Assembly: GCA_903927945.1 (NCBI GenBank)
Contig: CAIYOZ010000042.1
Span: 1-53,663, forward strand
Direction: 5' to 3'
From: an uncultured Bacteroidales bacterium
GTDB taxonomy: Bacteria; Bacteroidota; Bacteroidia; Bacteroidales; Paludibacteraceae
Length of the DNA stretch: 53,663 bases
The notes under the pieces are model-generated. The model ran no database searches and was not told the DNA's origin. It saw only the letters and a program-made list of their open reading frames with translations. Position numbers and translations under genes: made by a program. This document shows, in pieces, positions 16,029-25,924 of the stretch (the stretch's first letter is position 1; each line of letters opens with the position of its first letter).

Positions 16029-18983
16029 ATGAAACACAATCATCGAACTACACAACGAAAACCTTTTCTGTTGTTTTATTGCTGTCTGTTTTCCTTGTTT
16101 TTCACCAATACTATTTTTGCCCAGACATCGGAGGTGAAGGGTGTGGTGACGGATGAACAGGGAAATAAAATGCCCGGGGTAAATGTCATGATTGCCGGCA
16201 CTAGTAATGGTGTAGTGACCGACATTGATGGGATGTATCAGATACGCGTGCCGAATGAGAATGCACGACTGAAATTCTCCTTCATTGGGTACGCGATACA
16301 GGAAGTGGCTGTGAACAGGCAGAAGGTGATCAATATCACCCTGACGCAGGATGTGAAGACAATGGATGAAGTGGTGGTCATAGGCTACGGCAAGACGACC
16401 AAGAAGGAGGTGACAGGGTCTATCACTTCACTGAAGACTGAGGATTTCAATCAGGGTACTTTTACCGATCCGGCAGGGTTGATGCAGGGAAAGGTAGCCG
16501 GATTGTCGATAGTGAATCCAAACGGGAGCGATCCACAAGCAGGTTACGAAATAATACTACGTGGTACCAACACGCTTGAATCGGGACAAGGACCCTTACT
16601 GGTCATCGACGGCGTGATAGGAGGCGACATGAAAGACATCAACTTCCAGGAAGTGGAAACGATAGATATTCTGAAGGATGGCTCGGCTGCTGCTATCTAC
16701 GGTTCGCGGGGTACGAACGGGGTGATCATCATCACCACCAAGCGGGCTAAAAAAGGAAAAACAACTATAGAATATCAAGGACTTGTAACCTTTCAGGTGG
16801 CACCCCGGATGGTTCAAAACCTAACAGCAGGGGAATTCAGGGATGCTATTACCAAATATGCACCTTCCAAATCCGGAAGTATTTACGATGGTAATACCGA
16901 CTGGAATAAAGAAGTGACACGATCGAATCCTTTCAGTCAGAAACATAATCTGGCAATATCGGGTGGGACTGATCAGTTTTCACACAGAACCATCATTAAT
17001 GTGGAGCAGGACCAGGGTTTACTGAAAAATAATAACCTGAGCAAGATACTTGCCAGGACTAATATCCAACAAAAGGGCTTTGAGGGTTACCTGACCATCA
17101 ATTACAATGCTTTTTACTCCATGCGAAAATATAATCCTGCCGATTATGATATTTTTTATCAGGCATTCATTCATAACCCCACTGAACCAATTTATAGTAC
17201 TGCCGACCCTGCCACCGGAGGATATAATAAAGTGGATGGAATACAATATTATAATCCGGTTGCCATGTTAAAGGAAGGCAGCAAGAGTGGTGAAACCAAT
17301 GATTTTGGAGGAAATATCAGGGCTACACTGGATATCCCGGGAGTCAAAGGATTGAAATTCGATAATTTTTATTCGTACGAAAAATCCCGCTATGAATCGG
17401 ACCAGTACCTGACCAGGTATTACCCCAGTATCATAGGAACCAATGGAGAAGCCTCCATTCAGAACGGAGGCAGTTATAAATTGCAATATGAAAGTACGCT
17501 GAGTTATAGCGGTTCGTGGAACAGGCACACGATACAAGCCCTGGCCGGATATACGTATGAAGAGAATGGTGATAATTCCTCCGGCATGACGAATACCGGG
17601 TATGATACGGATATATTGGGTGCCAATAACATAGGATTAGGAACCGGATTATCGACAGGTACCGCCACCATGAATTCTTTCAGGGAAATGAGCAAGTTGA
17701 TCTCTTTCTTTGGAAGGGCGTTGTATAATTATGATGAAAAATACTTACTCTCTGCCTCGCTACGCCGGGAAGGATCTTCACGATTTGGATCAAATAATAA
17801 ATGGGGCTGGTTTCCGGCAGTCAGCCTGGGATGGCGGATGAACAAGGAAGAATTTATTAAGAATATCGACTGGATCAGTGATTTAAAACTCCGTGCCGGA
17901 TATGGAGCAACGGGGAATCAGGATTTTGGGAACTATAATTCGCTTGAATTGTTTAATGTGGCCGGTAAGTTCTATTATAACGGCCAGTGGATAAATTCCT
18001 ATAAGCCTACCCAAAATCCGAATCCTGATCTTCGCTGGGAGAAAAAGGAAGAAGTTAATCTGGGAGTTGATTTTTCATTCCTGAAGAATCGTGTGGGTGG
18101 TACAGTGGATTTATATTCCAGAAAGAGTACCGACTTGCTTTATATTTACAATGTTTCAGTTCCTCCGTTTGTGTACAACACCATATTTACCAACGTAGGA
18201 ATTATCAGTAACAAAGGTATTGAAATCACGCTGACAGGAGTTCCTGTACTTACGAAAAACTTCAAGTGGACTACTACGCTGACATTTAGTAAAAACAGCA
18301 ACATACTGGACAAATTTACGAATGCCGATTTTACAAATGGTTCTTATCAGGTCGGTTGGCTTTATGGAGATATCACCGTAAATACCCAACGATTACAACC
18401 GGGCAAGAGTATCGGTACTTTCTATGGTCCGGTATGGTTGGGAACTGATGCCACGGGTCACGATAAATTTAAAAACCAGGACAGTATAACAGGTGCAGTC
18501 GATCAAACCAAGTGGGAAGTGATCGGGCATGCCTACCCTGATTTTGTATTGGGCTGGAGTAATATCTTTACCTACAAACAATGGGATCTGGGATTTTCAT
18601 TGCGGGCATCCGTGGGTGGTAATATTATAAATACCTACCGGGTGTATTATGAGAATTTCACGATTATGGGATTAAAGAACATCGTGAAATCGCAACTGGA
18701 CCATCCTAATTTTATTGGTGATGCTGCTTATTCATCAAAATATGTTGAAGATGGATCGTATCTTAAACTGGATAATATCTCGATGGGATACAATATATCC
18801 ATCAAATCGAAATATATTTCAAAAATACGGGTGTACGGAGCAGCTCAGGACGTGTTCTGCCTGACTAAATATAAGGGGTTGAATCCGGAAGTTTCATTAA
18901 GCGGGTTATCACCGGGTATTGAAAATCTGACCTATTATCCTGTAACGACAGGATTGACTGTCGGTGTAAACGTGACATTTTAA
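16029..18983 (+). CDS. SusC-like TonB-dependent outer-membrane transporter (ribose/ARH locus)
   Basis: A 984-residue outer-membrane protein. After a signal (to about AQ at 32) comes the carboxypeptidase-regulatory-like domain (EVKGVVTDEQGNKMPGVNV, core 35-53, to about 108), the TonB-box-like MDEVVVIGYG (112-121), the plug domain (LMQGKVAGLSI; DGSAAAIYGSRGTNGVIIITTK), and a beta-barrel ending in VGVNVTF with the terminal Phe typical of barrel proteins. It imports oligomers captured with the SusD-like lipoprotein encoded 20 nt downstream. The barrel sequence cannot tell the glycan; the operon suggests a ribose-containing one. Confidence 0.93.
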   Translation: MKHNHRTTQRKPFLLFYCCLFSLFFTNTIFAQTSEVKGVVTDEQGNKMPGVNVMIAGTSNGVVTDIDGMYQIRVPNENARLKFSFIGYAIQEVAVNRQKVINITLTQDVKTMDEVVVIGYGKTTKKEVTGSITSLKTEDFNQGTFTDPAGLMQGKVAGLSIVNPNGSDPQAGYEIILRGTNTLESGQGPLLVIDGVIGGDMKDINFQEVETIDILKDGSAAAIYGSRGTNGVIIITTKRAKKGKTTIEYQGLVTFQVAPRMVQNLTAGEFRDAITKYAPSKSGSIYDGNTDWNKEVTRSNPFSQKHNLAISGGTDQFSHRTIINVEQDQGLLKNNNLSKILARTNIQQKGFEGYLTINYNAFYSMRKYNPADYDIFYQAFIHNPTEPIYSTADPATGGYNKVDGIQYYNPVAMLKEGSKSGETNDFGGNIRATLDIPGVKGLKFDNFYSYEKSRYESDQYLTRYYPSIIGTNGEASIQNGGSYKLQYESTLSYSGSWNRHTIQALAGYTYEENGDNSSGMTNTGYDTDILGANNIGLGTGLSTGTATMNSFREMSKLISFFGRALYNYDEKYLLSASLRREGSSRFGSNNKWGWFPAVSLGWRMNKEEFIKNIDWISDLKLRAGYGATGNQDFGNYNSLELFNVAGKFYYNGQWINSYKPTQNPNPDLRWEKKEEVNLGVDFSFLKNRVGGTVDLYSRKSTDLLYIYNVSVPPFVYNTIFTNVGIISNKGIEITLTGVPVLTKNFKWTTTLTFSKNSNILDKFTNADFTNGSYQVGWLYGDITVNTQRLQPGKSIGTFYGPVWLGTDATGHDKFKNQDSITGAVDQTKWEVIGHAYPDFVLGWSNIFTYKQWDLGFSLRASVGGNIINTYRVYYENFTIMGLKNIVKSQLDHPNFIGDAAYSSKYVEDGSYLKLDNISMGYNISIKSKYISKIRVYGAAQDVFCLTKYKGLNPEVSLSGLSPGIENLTYYPVTTGLTVGVNVTF

Positions 18984-19003
18984 TCCATTAAAAAATTAAG
19001 ATC

Positions 19004-20521
19004 ATGAAAATAATAATATTTACAGTGTTGCTTCTATCGACACTTTTTATAGGAAGCTGTACTGATTTAACGGAAACCGTCTATTCAGACCTTTCAGTAG
19101 ATCAATTTTTCACGAGCGAGCAAAATCTTTTACTGAATGCCGGTAGGGCTTATACGCTATTACAACCCTATCCTGAAGAACAGAAATTATGGGCACTGGT
19201 AACAGTCAGTTCAGACGAATGCGTTATTTGTACCCTGGCAGATGGCAGCTGGTATGACGGAGGACGTGATGATGAAATGAAAAAACATAACGTCACCACT
19301 TCCAATAAGATCAACCGGCTGGCATGGGAATATGTGTTTGGTGGTATTGCCGGTTGCAATGAAGTTCTCTACGAAACGGAGAGTTCAAAGTTTAATTTTG
19401 CCGGTAAAGATAAAATTGTAGGTGAAATCAAAGTTTTACGGGCATTATTCTACTATTGGGGAATGGATACCTGGGGTGATATACCCTTTTCGACAGATTT
19501 TACCTCTAAAACATTACCCGTCAAGAAATCACGTGCTTTTATCTATAATTTCGTCGAAAAGGAAATTAAAGATAATCTATCCTTACTTGATTCCACGGTT
19601 GCCGGTACAAATTATGGGCGTGTAACCAAAGGGTTGGCCTATACACTGTTGGCTAAATTATACCTGAATGCAAATGTATGGATAAACACTCCGCGATGGG
19701 CAGAAGCCGAACAAATGTGTGATAAGGTCATTGCCCTTGGTCAGTACAAACTCGAAGATAACTACTTTAATAACTTCGCGATTAAGAATGAAACTTCCAA
19801 GGAAAACATTTTTGTGATCGTGAATAATTCTCTCTTGACCCATAGTTTCTACTGGTATGATCTGACATTGAGCCCATTGAGTAAGAAGACATTTGCCACG
19901 AAGGAAACACCCTGGGATGGATACATTTGTCCACCGGATTTCTTCAACTCTTATTCGAACAATGATTTGAGGAAGAAGTCGTGGTTATACGGACAACAAT
20001 ATGATATTAATGGTAATAAATTATTCGAAATAGCAAAGAAAGATACCAACTGGTTTGTCTATAATCCAATTTTCCCTGAATCAGCTTACAAAGGCCGTAA
20101 TAAATGGGATGGTGCCCGTATGATCAAGTATCCATTTCAAACTGATGGATTAATCATGGGGACCCTGGACATGGACAATGACTTTGTATTGTTCAGGTAT
20201 GCCGATGTGGTGATGATGAAAGTAGAAAGCATGATGCAACAGGGTAAGACTACAGAGGCTACCCAATTGGCAGATTTTCAGAAGATACGTACCAGAGCAG
20301 GCATGCCACCTTACACTGCTGATCAACTCACCATGGATGAATTGCTGGCAGAGCGTGGTCGTGAATTTGTATGGGAAGGACACCGCCGGCAGGACTTAAT
20401 TCGATTTGGCAAATGGAACAATGCCTGGTATGCAAAACCTGTTACGACTACTGATCAGGTATTTCCCATTCCACAAACTGTACTGGACACAAATCCCGGT
20501 TTAGCCGGACCTCCTCAATAA
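19004..20521 (+). CDS. SusD-like surface glycan-binding lipoprotein (ribose/ARH locus)
   Basis: A 505-residue SusD/RagB-family lipoprotein with signal MKIIIFTVLLLSTLFIGSC (Cys19). It carries the family's N-terminal TPR-rich part (NAGRAYTLLQPYPEEQKLWAL; RALFYYWGMDTWGDIPF), the RVTKGLAYTLLAKLYLNA helix, and the C-terminal FRYADVVMMKVE and LLAERGREFVWEGHRRQDLIRFG blocks, close to canonical SusD proteins. It is the lid and ligand-binding partner of the SusC encoded 20 nt upstream. It has the usual family length. Confidence 0.93.
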   Translation: MKIIIFTVLLLSTLFIGSCTDLTETVYSDLSVDQFFTSEQNLLLNAGRAYTLLQPYPEEQKLWALVTVSSDECVICTLADGSWYDGGRDDEMKKHNVTTSNKINRLAWEYVFGGIAGCNEVLYETESSKFNFAGKDKIVGEIKVLRALFYYWGMDTWGDIPFSTDFTSKTLPVKKSRAFIYNFVEKEIKDNLSLLDSTVAGTNYGRVTKGLAYTLLAKLYLNANVWINTPRWAEAEQMCDKVIALGQYKLEDNYFNNFAIKNETSKENIFVIVNNSLLTHSFYWYDLTLSPLSKKTFATKETPWDGYICPPDFFNSYSNNDLRKKSWLYGQQYDINGNKLFEIAKKDTNWFVYNPIFPESAYKGRNKWDGARMIKYPFQTDGLIMGTLDMDNDFVLFRYADVVMMKVESMMQQGKTTEATQLADFQKIRTRAGMPPYTADQLTMDELLAERGREFVWEGHRRQDLIRFGKWNNAWYAKPVTTTDQVFPIPQTVLDTNPGLAGPPQ

Positions 20522-20563
20522 GAAATAATTGATCTATATGAAAGATTCATTAAAAAACTCTTT

Positions 20564-22546
20564 ATGAAAACAAAAGTATTATTATTCATCATACTCTTTG
20601 CTGGAATCTTTTTCTCCATGAATGTATCGGCAAAAAAGATCTCCGTGGCGGAACTCCGTGACAAGATTGCCGGGGCATGGATAGGCGAAATGATCGGGAA
20701 CATCTATGGGCTGCCTTTTGAAAATAAGAATGTCCTGGTACCCGGCTCGGATGAAAAATGGCCGTTAGGCTATACCAAGAACCTTGACAAGCTGGCAAAG
20801 ACCGGAGGAGCCTTTTCGGATGATGATACCGACTTTGAATATATCTACCTGATGCAAATGGAAAAATGGGGTTGCGAACCTACCTATGCCCAGTTGCGGG
20901 ATGCGTGGATGTACCATGTGCGCGATAAGGTATGGCTGGCCAACAGGGCTGCATTGGGACTCATGCATCATGGTTTTACACCTCCCTTTACCGGGATGAA
21001 GGAAAACAATCCGCACTGGTTCCAGATAGATCCCCAGTTGATCAATGAAATTTGGGGCTATACCGCACCGGGAATGATAAACTATGCCGTGGAGAAGTCC
21101 GATTGGGCAGCCCGTATTACCAGTGACGGATGGGGCGTGGAACCGACTATGTTCTACGGGGCATTATATTCGAATGCATTCTTTGAAAAGAACATTGAAA
21201 AACTGGTGGCAGAAGCGTTAAAACATCTGCCTGTGAACAGTCGGTATGCACAGACAGTCAAAGATATGGTTGACTTGTATCATTCCTATCCGAAAGACTG
21301 GAAGAAGGCACGTCAGGAGATGGCCACGAAATACTATATCAACGAAGACCCTATGACTAAAACTATCTGGAATGCAAACCTGAACGGGGCGTGTGGCATA
21401 CTGGCATTGCTCTATGGAAATGGTGACTTTCAGCGCACCATGGACCTGGCCTGTTCGATAGGATTCGATTGTGATAACCAGGCTGCCACCATGGGAGGTT
21501 TGTTGGGCGTCATGTATGGGGCGGAAGTACTGCCAAAAGCATTGTCATGCCCCATTCAAGGATGGACAAAACCGTTCAACGACCGGTATATCAATATCAC
21601 GCGGTACGACATGCCCGATGCGAGTATATCGGATATGATCGACCGGACGGTGAAGCAAGCCATCATTGTGGTGAGCAAGAACGGGGGTAAACTGGTGAAA
21701 CAGGATGGGAAAGATTACCTGCAAATCAATGAAAATGCAAAATTCAATGCACCTCTTGAATTTTACGTAGGGCCGAATCCAATACTGGAAGTTGGAAAAC
21801 CCATGGTATTTACCTACTATACGAAAGCAAATCAACAATACAACTGGAAATTAAAATCAGGGAACCTTCCCAAAGGAATTGCTTTTGAAAAGGGTAAAAT
21901 TATCGGAACCCCTGAAACGGCAGGCAAATATGAAATTGTATTGACACTGGATAACGGGAAGAAGACCATCGAAAAGTCATTCGAAATCCTGGTGCGTACA
22001 CCGAACATTGCATTAAAAGCCGATACCATTTATACCAATGTACGTACGCTGAATACGGCTGTACTTGATTCGTGCTGGTACACTTTTGGGAAACCAATGT
22101 ATGCCACATCGGTATCCGTCATAAACGATGGTGTTTTGAATGGCACAGGCTCGGTATTCTATTCCCTGGGGGCGAAAGCAAAACTGCCAAAGGTCGATTA
22201 TTTCGGTTATGGATGGAAGGAAGCGAAGACCATCAATATGATGGCCTTGCATACAGGCTGCCTGGAAGAATTTGGAGGGTGGTTCACGTCGCTGAATATA
22301 CAATACCAGGATGAAAACGGGAAATGGATCCCGGTGCCGAAATATACAAGCACACCGGCATTACCTGCCACTGATATTGTTTTCTTTCAACCTCATTTTG
22401 TGGAATTTGTATTTGAATTTGAACCTGTCAGGACAAAAGCTATCCGGATACTCGATGATACCAAAGTGCAGGATCACTGGAATAAGTATACAAAAAACGT
22501 ATCGGCATTTACTTCGATTACGGAGTTGAGCGTCTATGAGAAATAA
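20564..22546 (+). CDS. Exported ADP-ribosylglycohydrolase (ARH) family enzyme with Ig-like and discoidin-like C-terminus
   Basis: A 660-residue protein with a type I signal (FAGIFFSMNVSA) and an ARH (PF03747-like) domain to about residue 370. ARH motifs are GAWIGEMIGNIYGLPFE (37-53), the first metal site SDDDTD (85-90), and the second metal site GFDCDNQAATMGGLLG (300-315), where the canonical form is GGDTDT. A putative Ig-like module follows (KGIAFEKGKIIGTPETAGKY, about 435-475) and then a discoidin-like domain. ARHs hydrolyse alpha-linked ribofuranosides with two metal ions, usually Mg2+. Being exported, it probably acts on an outside substrate. It starts 42 nt after susD and precedes two shorter paralogues. 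Confidence 0.85.
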   Translation: MKTKVLLFIILFAGIFFSMNVSAKKISVAELRDKIAGAWIGEMIGNIYGLPFENKNVLVPGSDEKWPLGYTKNLDKLAKTGGAFSDDDTDFEYIYLMQMEKWGCEPTYAQLRDAWMYHVRDKVWLANRAALGLMHHGFTPPFTGMKENNPHWFQIDPQLINEIWGYTAPGMINYAVEKSDWAARITSDGWGVEPTMFYGALYSNAFFEKNIEKLVAEALKHLPVNSRYAQTVKDMVDLYHSYPKDWKKARQEMATKYYINEDPMTKTIWNANLNGACGILALLYGNGDFQRTMDLACSIGFDCDNQAATMGGLLGVMYGAEVLPKALSCPIQGWTKPFNDRYINITRYDMPDASISDMIDRTVKQAIIVVSKNGGKLVKQDGKDYLQINENAKFNAPLEFYVGPNPILEVGKPMVFTYYTKANQQYNWKLKSGNLPKGIAFEKGKIIGTPETAGKYEIVLTLDNGKKTIEKSFEILVRTPNIALKADTIYTNVRTLNTAVLDSCWYTFGKPMYATSVSVINDGVLNGTGSVFYSLGAKAKLPKVDYFGYGWKEAKTINMMALHTGCLEEFGGWFTSLNIQYQDENGKWIPVPKYTSTPALPATDIVFFQPHFVEFVFEFEPVRTKAIRILDDTKVQDHWNKYTKNVSAFTSITELSVYEK

Positions 22547-22734
22547 GTCCGTCCAATCCACAGGTGAGAGATAAGCCGGAAAATAGGAAATATAGTTTTA
22601 GAAGGTTGTTTAAGGTTGAATGCTGTGAAAATTATCTGACCTCTTCCCCTGCCCCCTCTACAAGGGAAAGGGGAACTGAGGACCCGGATAAATGAGTATA
22701 CTGAAAGGTCGATTTTTATAATAACTAGAATTCC

Positions 22735-24357
22735 ATGATAAAAAAAATACTGTTTACATTCATCATTCTATTCCTGTCATTCGCTGTATCCTCTGAGAAC
22801 AGCAAGCTGTCACAGGTGACGGAAAAGAAACTTTCGAAACAGGCACTGCTCGACAAGATCAAAGGAGGCTGGGCGGGACAGACCATTGGGGTAGTGTACG
22901 GAGCACCTACTGAATTTAATTTTCAGGGCACGACCATTCAAAACTACCAGCCATTACCCTGGTATGAAGGAATCGTAAAATACTGGTGGGAAAAGAAGCC
23001 CGGCTTGTTTGATGATATTTACAATGACCTGACTTTTGCCGAAACGTTTGACAAGAAAGGGCTCGATTGTTCGATGGATACTTTGGCAGCTCATTTTGCC
23101 AGACCCGAATACCATTTGGCCCATGCCAACCAGGCAGCCAGGTACAACCTGCGCCACGGGATCATGCCACCTGCCTCGGGGAATTGGATGAACAATCCCC
23201 ATGCCGATGATATTGACTTTCAGATTGAAGCTGATTTTATAGGGCTCATGTCTCCCGGAATGATCAACCAGACGATGGACCTAGCCAACCGGGTGGGGCA
23301 TATTATGAACAGCGGTGATGGCTTTTATGGGGGTGCTTTTATATCGGGCCTTTACTCCACTGCTTTTGTATCTGATGATATTGCCGATATTATCCATACA
23401 GCACTGTCAACTATTCCAAAGGAAAGTCAATTTAACCAATGCATCAGTGACGTCATCAACTGGCATAAACTGTATCCTGATGATTGGGAGCGGTGTTGGT
23501 TTGAGCTTCACAAAAAGTGGAACAAAGATGTAGGTTGCCCGAAAGGGGTATTCCTGAGTTTTAATATCGACTCAAAAATAAACTCGGCCTACATTGCACT
23601 CGCCCTGCTTTACGGGAACGGCGATTATTCAAAGACACTGGAGATCGCAGTTCGTTGCGGACAGGATACCGATTCAAACGCCAGTCCGATAGGAGGAATC
23701 CTGGGGGTCATGAAAGGTTATTCGGGAATCCCGGCGTTCTGGTTGAACCCGTTAAAGGAAATTGAAGCCCTGAATTTCGAGGGAATGGATATTTCATTGA
23801 ATAAAGCCTATGAAATGAGCAACCGGCATGCCCTGGAACTTATACGCAAAAATGGAGGGAAGATACAGGGTGATGAAATTCACATTAAGCTTCAACAGCC
23901 TGCAGTGCTTCCCCTGGAACAGAATTTCGTGAAAACGATACCAATATGCCGCGACCGGAAAGATTGCTTTTTTACGGACCAATATACGTTTGATTTTAAG
24001 GGTAACGGTTTTGTGGTATACGGGAACCTGGTTTCTACCAGACATGTCACTGCCGATTATATCAACCGGGTATCCACCAGGCATATTGGTTCGGAGGTCT
24101 TTGGACTGGGTGAACCAACCGACCCCTACATTGCCCGTATGGAAGTATGGATTGATGGAAAGTTAGATAATACGGTTGAACTGCCCATGAAGAATACCTC
24201 CCGAAGATTGGAACCGGCCTGGAAATATCTCCTCCCTGAAGGGAAGCATCACGTAATATTGAAATGGTTGAACCGTGATCCGGTTTATTTGATACGGATC
24301 AATGACATTATTTATTATTCTGAAAATCAATTGCCCGATAAGTATTATCATAATTGA
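22735..24357 (+). CDS. Exported ADP-ribosylglycohydrolase family enzyme, paralogue 2
   Basis: A 540-residue protein with a signal (ILFTFIILFLSFAVSS) and an ARH domain: GGWAGQTIGVVYGAPTEF (44-61), acidic site DDIYND (93-98), the block ASGNWMNNPHADDIDFQIE (147-165), GHIMNSGDGFYGGAF and the second metal site GQDTDSNASPIGG (309-321). The C-terminal portion (about 385-540) is a beta-rich domain with MEVWIDGKLDNTVEL near 483. It is a close paralogue of the protein at 24366-25922 and a more distant one of the first ARH. The pair share an insertion (APTEFNFQG...) not seen in classical ARHs, so the substrate may differ. It is read as part of the ribose-harvesting operon. Confidence 0.85.
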   Translation: MIKKILFTFIILFLSFAVSSENSKLSQVTEKKLSKQALLDKIKGGWAGQTIGVVYGAPTEFNFQGTTIQNYQPLPWYEGIVKYWWEKKPGLFDDIYNDLTFAETFDKKGLDCSMDTLAAHFARPEYHLAHANQAARYNLRHGIMPPASGNWMNNPHADDIDFQIEADFIGLMSPGMINQTMDLANRVGHIMNSGDGFYGGAFISGLYSTAFVSDDIADIIHTALSTIPKESQFNQCISDVINWHKLYPDDWERCWFELHKKWNKDVGCPKGVFLSFNIDSKINSAYIALALLYGNGDYSKTLEIAVRCGQDTDSNASPIGGILGVMKGYSGIPAFWLNPLKEIEALNFEGMDISLNKAYEMSNRHALELIRKNGGKIQGDEIHIKLQQPAVLPLEQNFVKTIPICRDRKDCFFTDQYTFDFKGNGFVVYGNLVSTRHVTADYINRVSTRHIGSEVFGLGEPTDPYIARMEVWIDGKLDNTVELPMKNTSRRLEPAWKYLLPEGKHHVILKWLNRDPVYLIRINDIIYYSENQLPDKYYHN

Positions 24358-24365
24358 GAAACAAT

Positions 24366-25922
24366 ATGAAAAAATTAATTCTGTACATTTCGCTATGTTC
24401 TTTCATGGCAAGTATATGCCCACTAATGAATGCCACCAATTTGACTTACGATAAGCCAGTAACGCTATCATTGGATGTTATAAAGGATAAAATAAAAGGA
24501 GGTTGGGCAGGTCAGACCATTGGATGTACGTATGGTGGTCCGACAGAATTCAAATACCGGGGTGCCATGATAAATGAAAAGACACCGGTCATCTGGTATG
24601 ATGATTATCTAAAAGATACATTTGCAGCCGATCCGGGACTGTATGATGATGTGTACATGGATATGACCTTTGTGCAGGTCATGGATCGCTTAGGGTTGGA
24701 TGCACCTGTTGATTCATTTGCAATGGCCTTTGCCAATGAGAACTACAAACTATGGCATGCCAATCAGGCAGCACGCTATAATATCCTGAAGGGTATCATG
24801 CCCCCCGCCTCGGGAAACTGGATCAATAATCCACATGCCGACGACATTGATTTTCAGATAGAATCAGACTTTATCGGGTTAATGTGTCCCGGAATGCTAA
24901 AGACTGCTTCTGCTATTTCCGATCGCATTGGCCATATTATGAATTATGGGGATGGCTGGTATGGAGGAGTCTACACGGCATCGTTATACAGTCTGGCATT
25001 TATAACGAATGATATTCCTGAAATTGTGAGTGAAGCGTTGAAAAGCATACCTCCTAAAAGCAAATTCAGGCTTTGCATTGAAGATGTCATCCGGTTGCAT
25101 AAAGAATATCCGGGGGATTGGAGGAGTTGCTGGTTTGAGGTTGAGAAGAATCATTCATTCGAAATCGGATGTCCTGAAGGAGTATTCAATGCCTTCGACA
25201 TTGATGCCACCCTCAATTCGGCGTATGTGACCATGGGGTTATTATATGGCGAAGGTGATTTCTATAAAACGATGGACATTACCACCCGAAGCGGCCAGGA
25301 TTCAGATAGCAACCCTGCAGTGGTAGCCGGAATATGGGGAGCCATTTTTGGGTATAGCAGAATTCCTGATTATTGGAAAAAAGGGTATGAAAAAATAGAG
25401 GAAGTAAATTTCCCTTATACCAAAATCACCTTGTCGAAGGTGTATGCCATGAATTTGAAAAACCTCCGGGAATTGGTGGTGAAGAATGGTGGAAAAGCAG
25501 ATGCAATATCCATGACACTAATACCGCAACGGCCGGTTGAAGTGCGATGGGAGCAATCTTTTACCGGACATTTCCCTACAGAGAGAAGAGTCATCAACAA
25601 GGAATTTCATGGAGAGCCTATTGTTATTCACTTTGATGGAAATGCCATCGTGGTCATGGGAAATATAAAACAGCTGCAACCCGACAACAGTAATTATGTG
25701 GCCACCCTGGAAGCCTGGATAGATGGCAAAAAAACGGATACTTTCAAAATGCCTTTCGATTATATAAAGCGAAAATATGATATTTTCTACACTTATAATC
25801 TGGAGAACGGACCCCATTCCCTGGAGATCAAATGGATGAATCCCCACGATAAATATGATATTTTGACAAAAGATGCGGTCATTTATTCAAACAAAGCACG
25901 TACAAACGTTCGATTATATTGA
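24366..25922 (+). CDS. Exported ADP-ribosylglycohydrolase family enzyme, paralogue 3
   Basis: A 518-residue protein. I use the ATG at 24366, 8 nt after the previous stop; the in-frame TTG at 24354 is less likely. A signal (LILYISLCSFMASICPLMNA) precedes an ARH domain with KIKGGWAGQTIGCTYGGPTEF, YDDVYMDMTF, GNWINNPHADDIDFQIESDF, GHIMNYGDGWYGGVY and SGQDSDSNPAVVAGIWG, in which the metal-site Thr is replaced by Ser (DSD for DTD). The C-terminal beta domain contains LEAWIDGKKTDTFKMPF, matching its neighbour, so the two genes are tandem duplicates that have since diverged. Confidence 0.85.
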   Translation: MKKLILYISLCSFMASICPLMNATNLTYDKPVTLSLDVIKDKIKGGWAGQTIGCTYGGPTEFKYRGAMINEKTPVIWYDDYLKDTFAADPGLYDDVYMDMTFVQVMDRLGLDAPVDSFAMAFANENYKLWHANQAARYNILKGIMPPASGNWINNPHADDIDFQIESDFIGLMCPGMLKTASAISDRIGHIMNYGDGWYGGVYTASLYSLAFITNDIPEIVSEALKSIPPKSKFRLCIEDVIRLHKEYPGDWRSCWFEVEKNHSFEIGCPEGVFNAFDIDATLNSAYVTMGLLYGEGDFYKTMDITTRSGQDSDSNPAVVAGIWGAIFGYSRIPDYWKKGYEKIEEVNFPYTKITLSKVYAMNLKNLRELVVKNGGKADAISMTLIPQRPVEVRWEQSFTGHFPTERRVINKEFHGEPIVIHFDGNAIVVMGNIKQLQPDNSNYVATLEAWIDGKKTDTFKMPFDYIKRKYDIFYTYNLENGPHSLEIKWMNPHDKYDILTKDAVIYSNKARTNVRLY

Positions 25923-25924
25923 TT

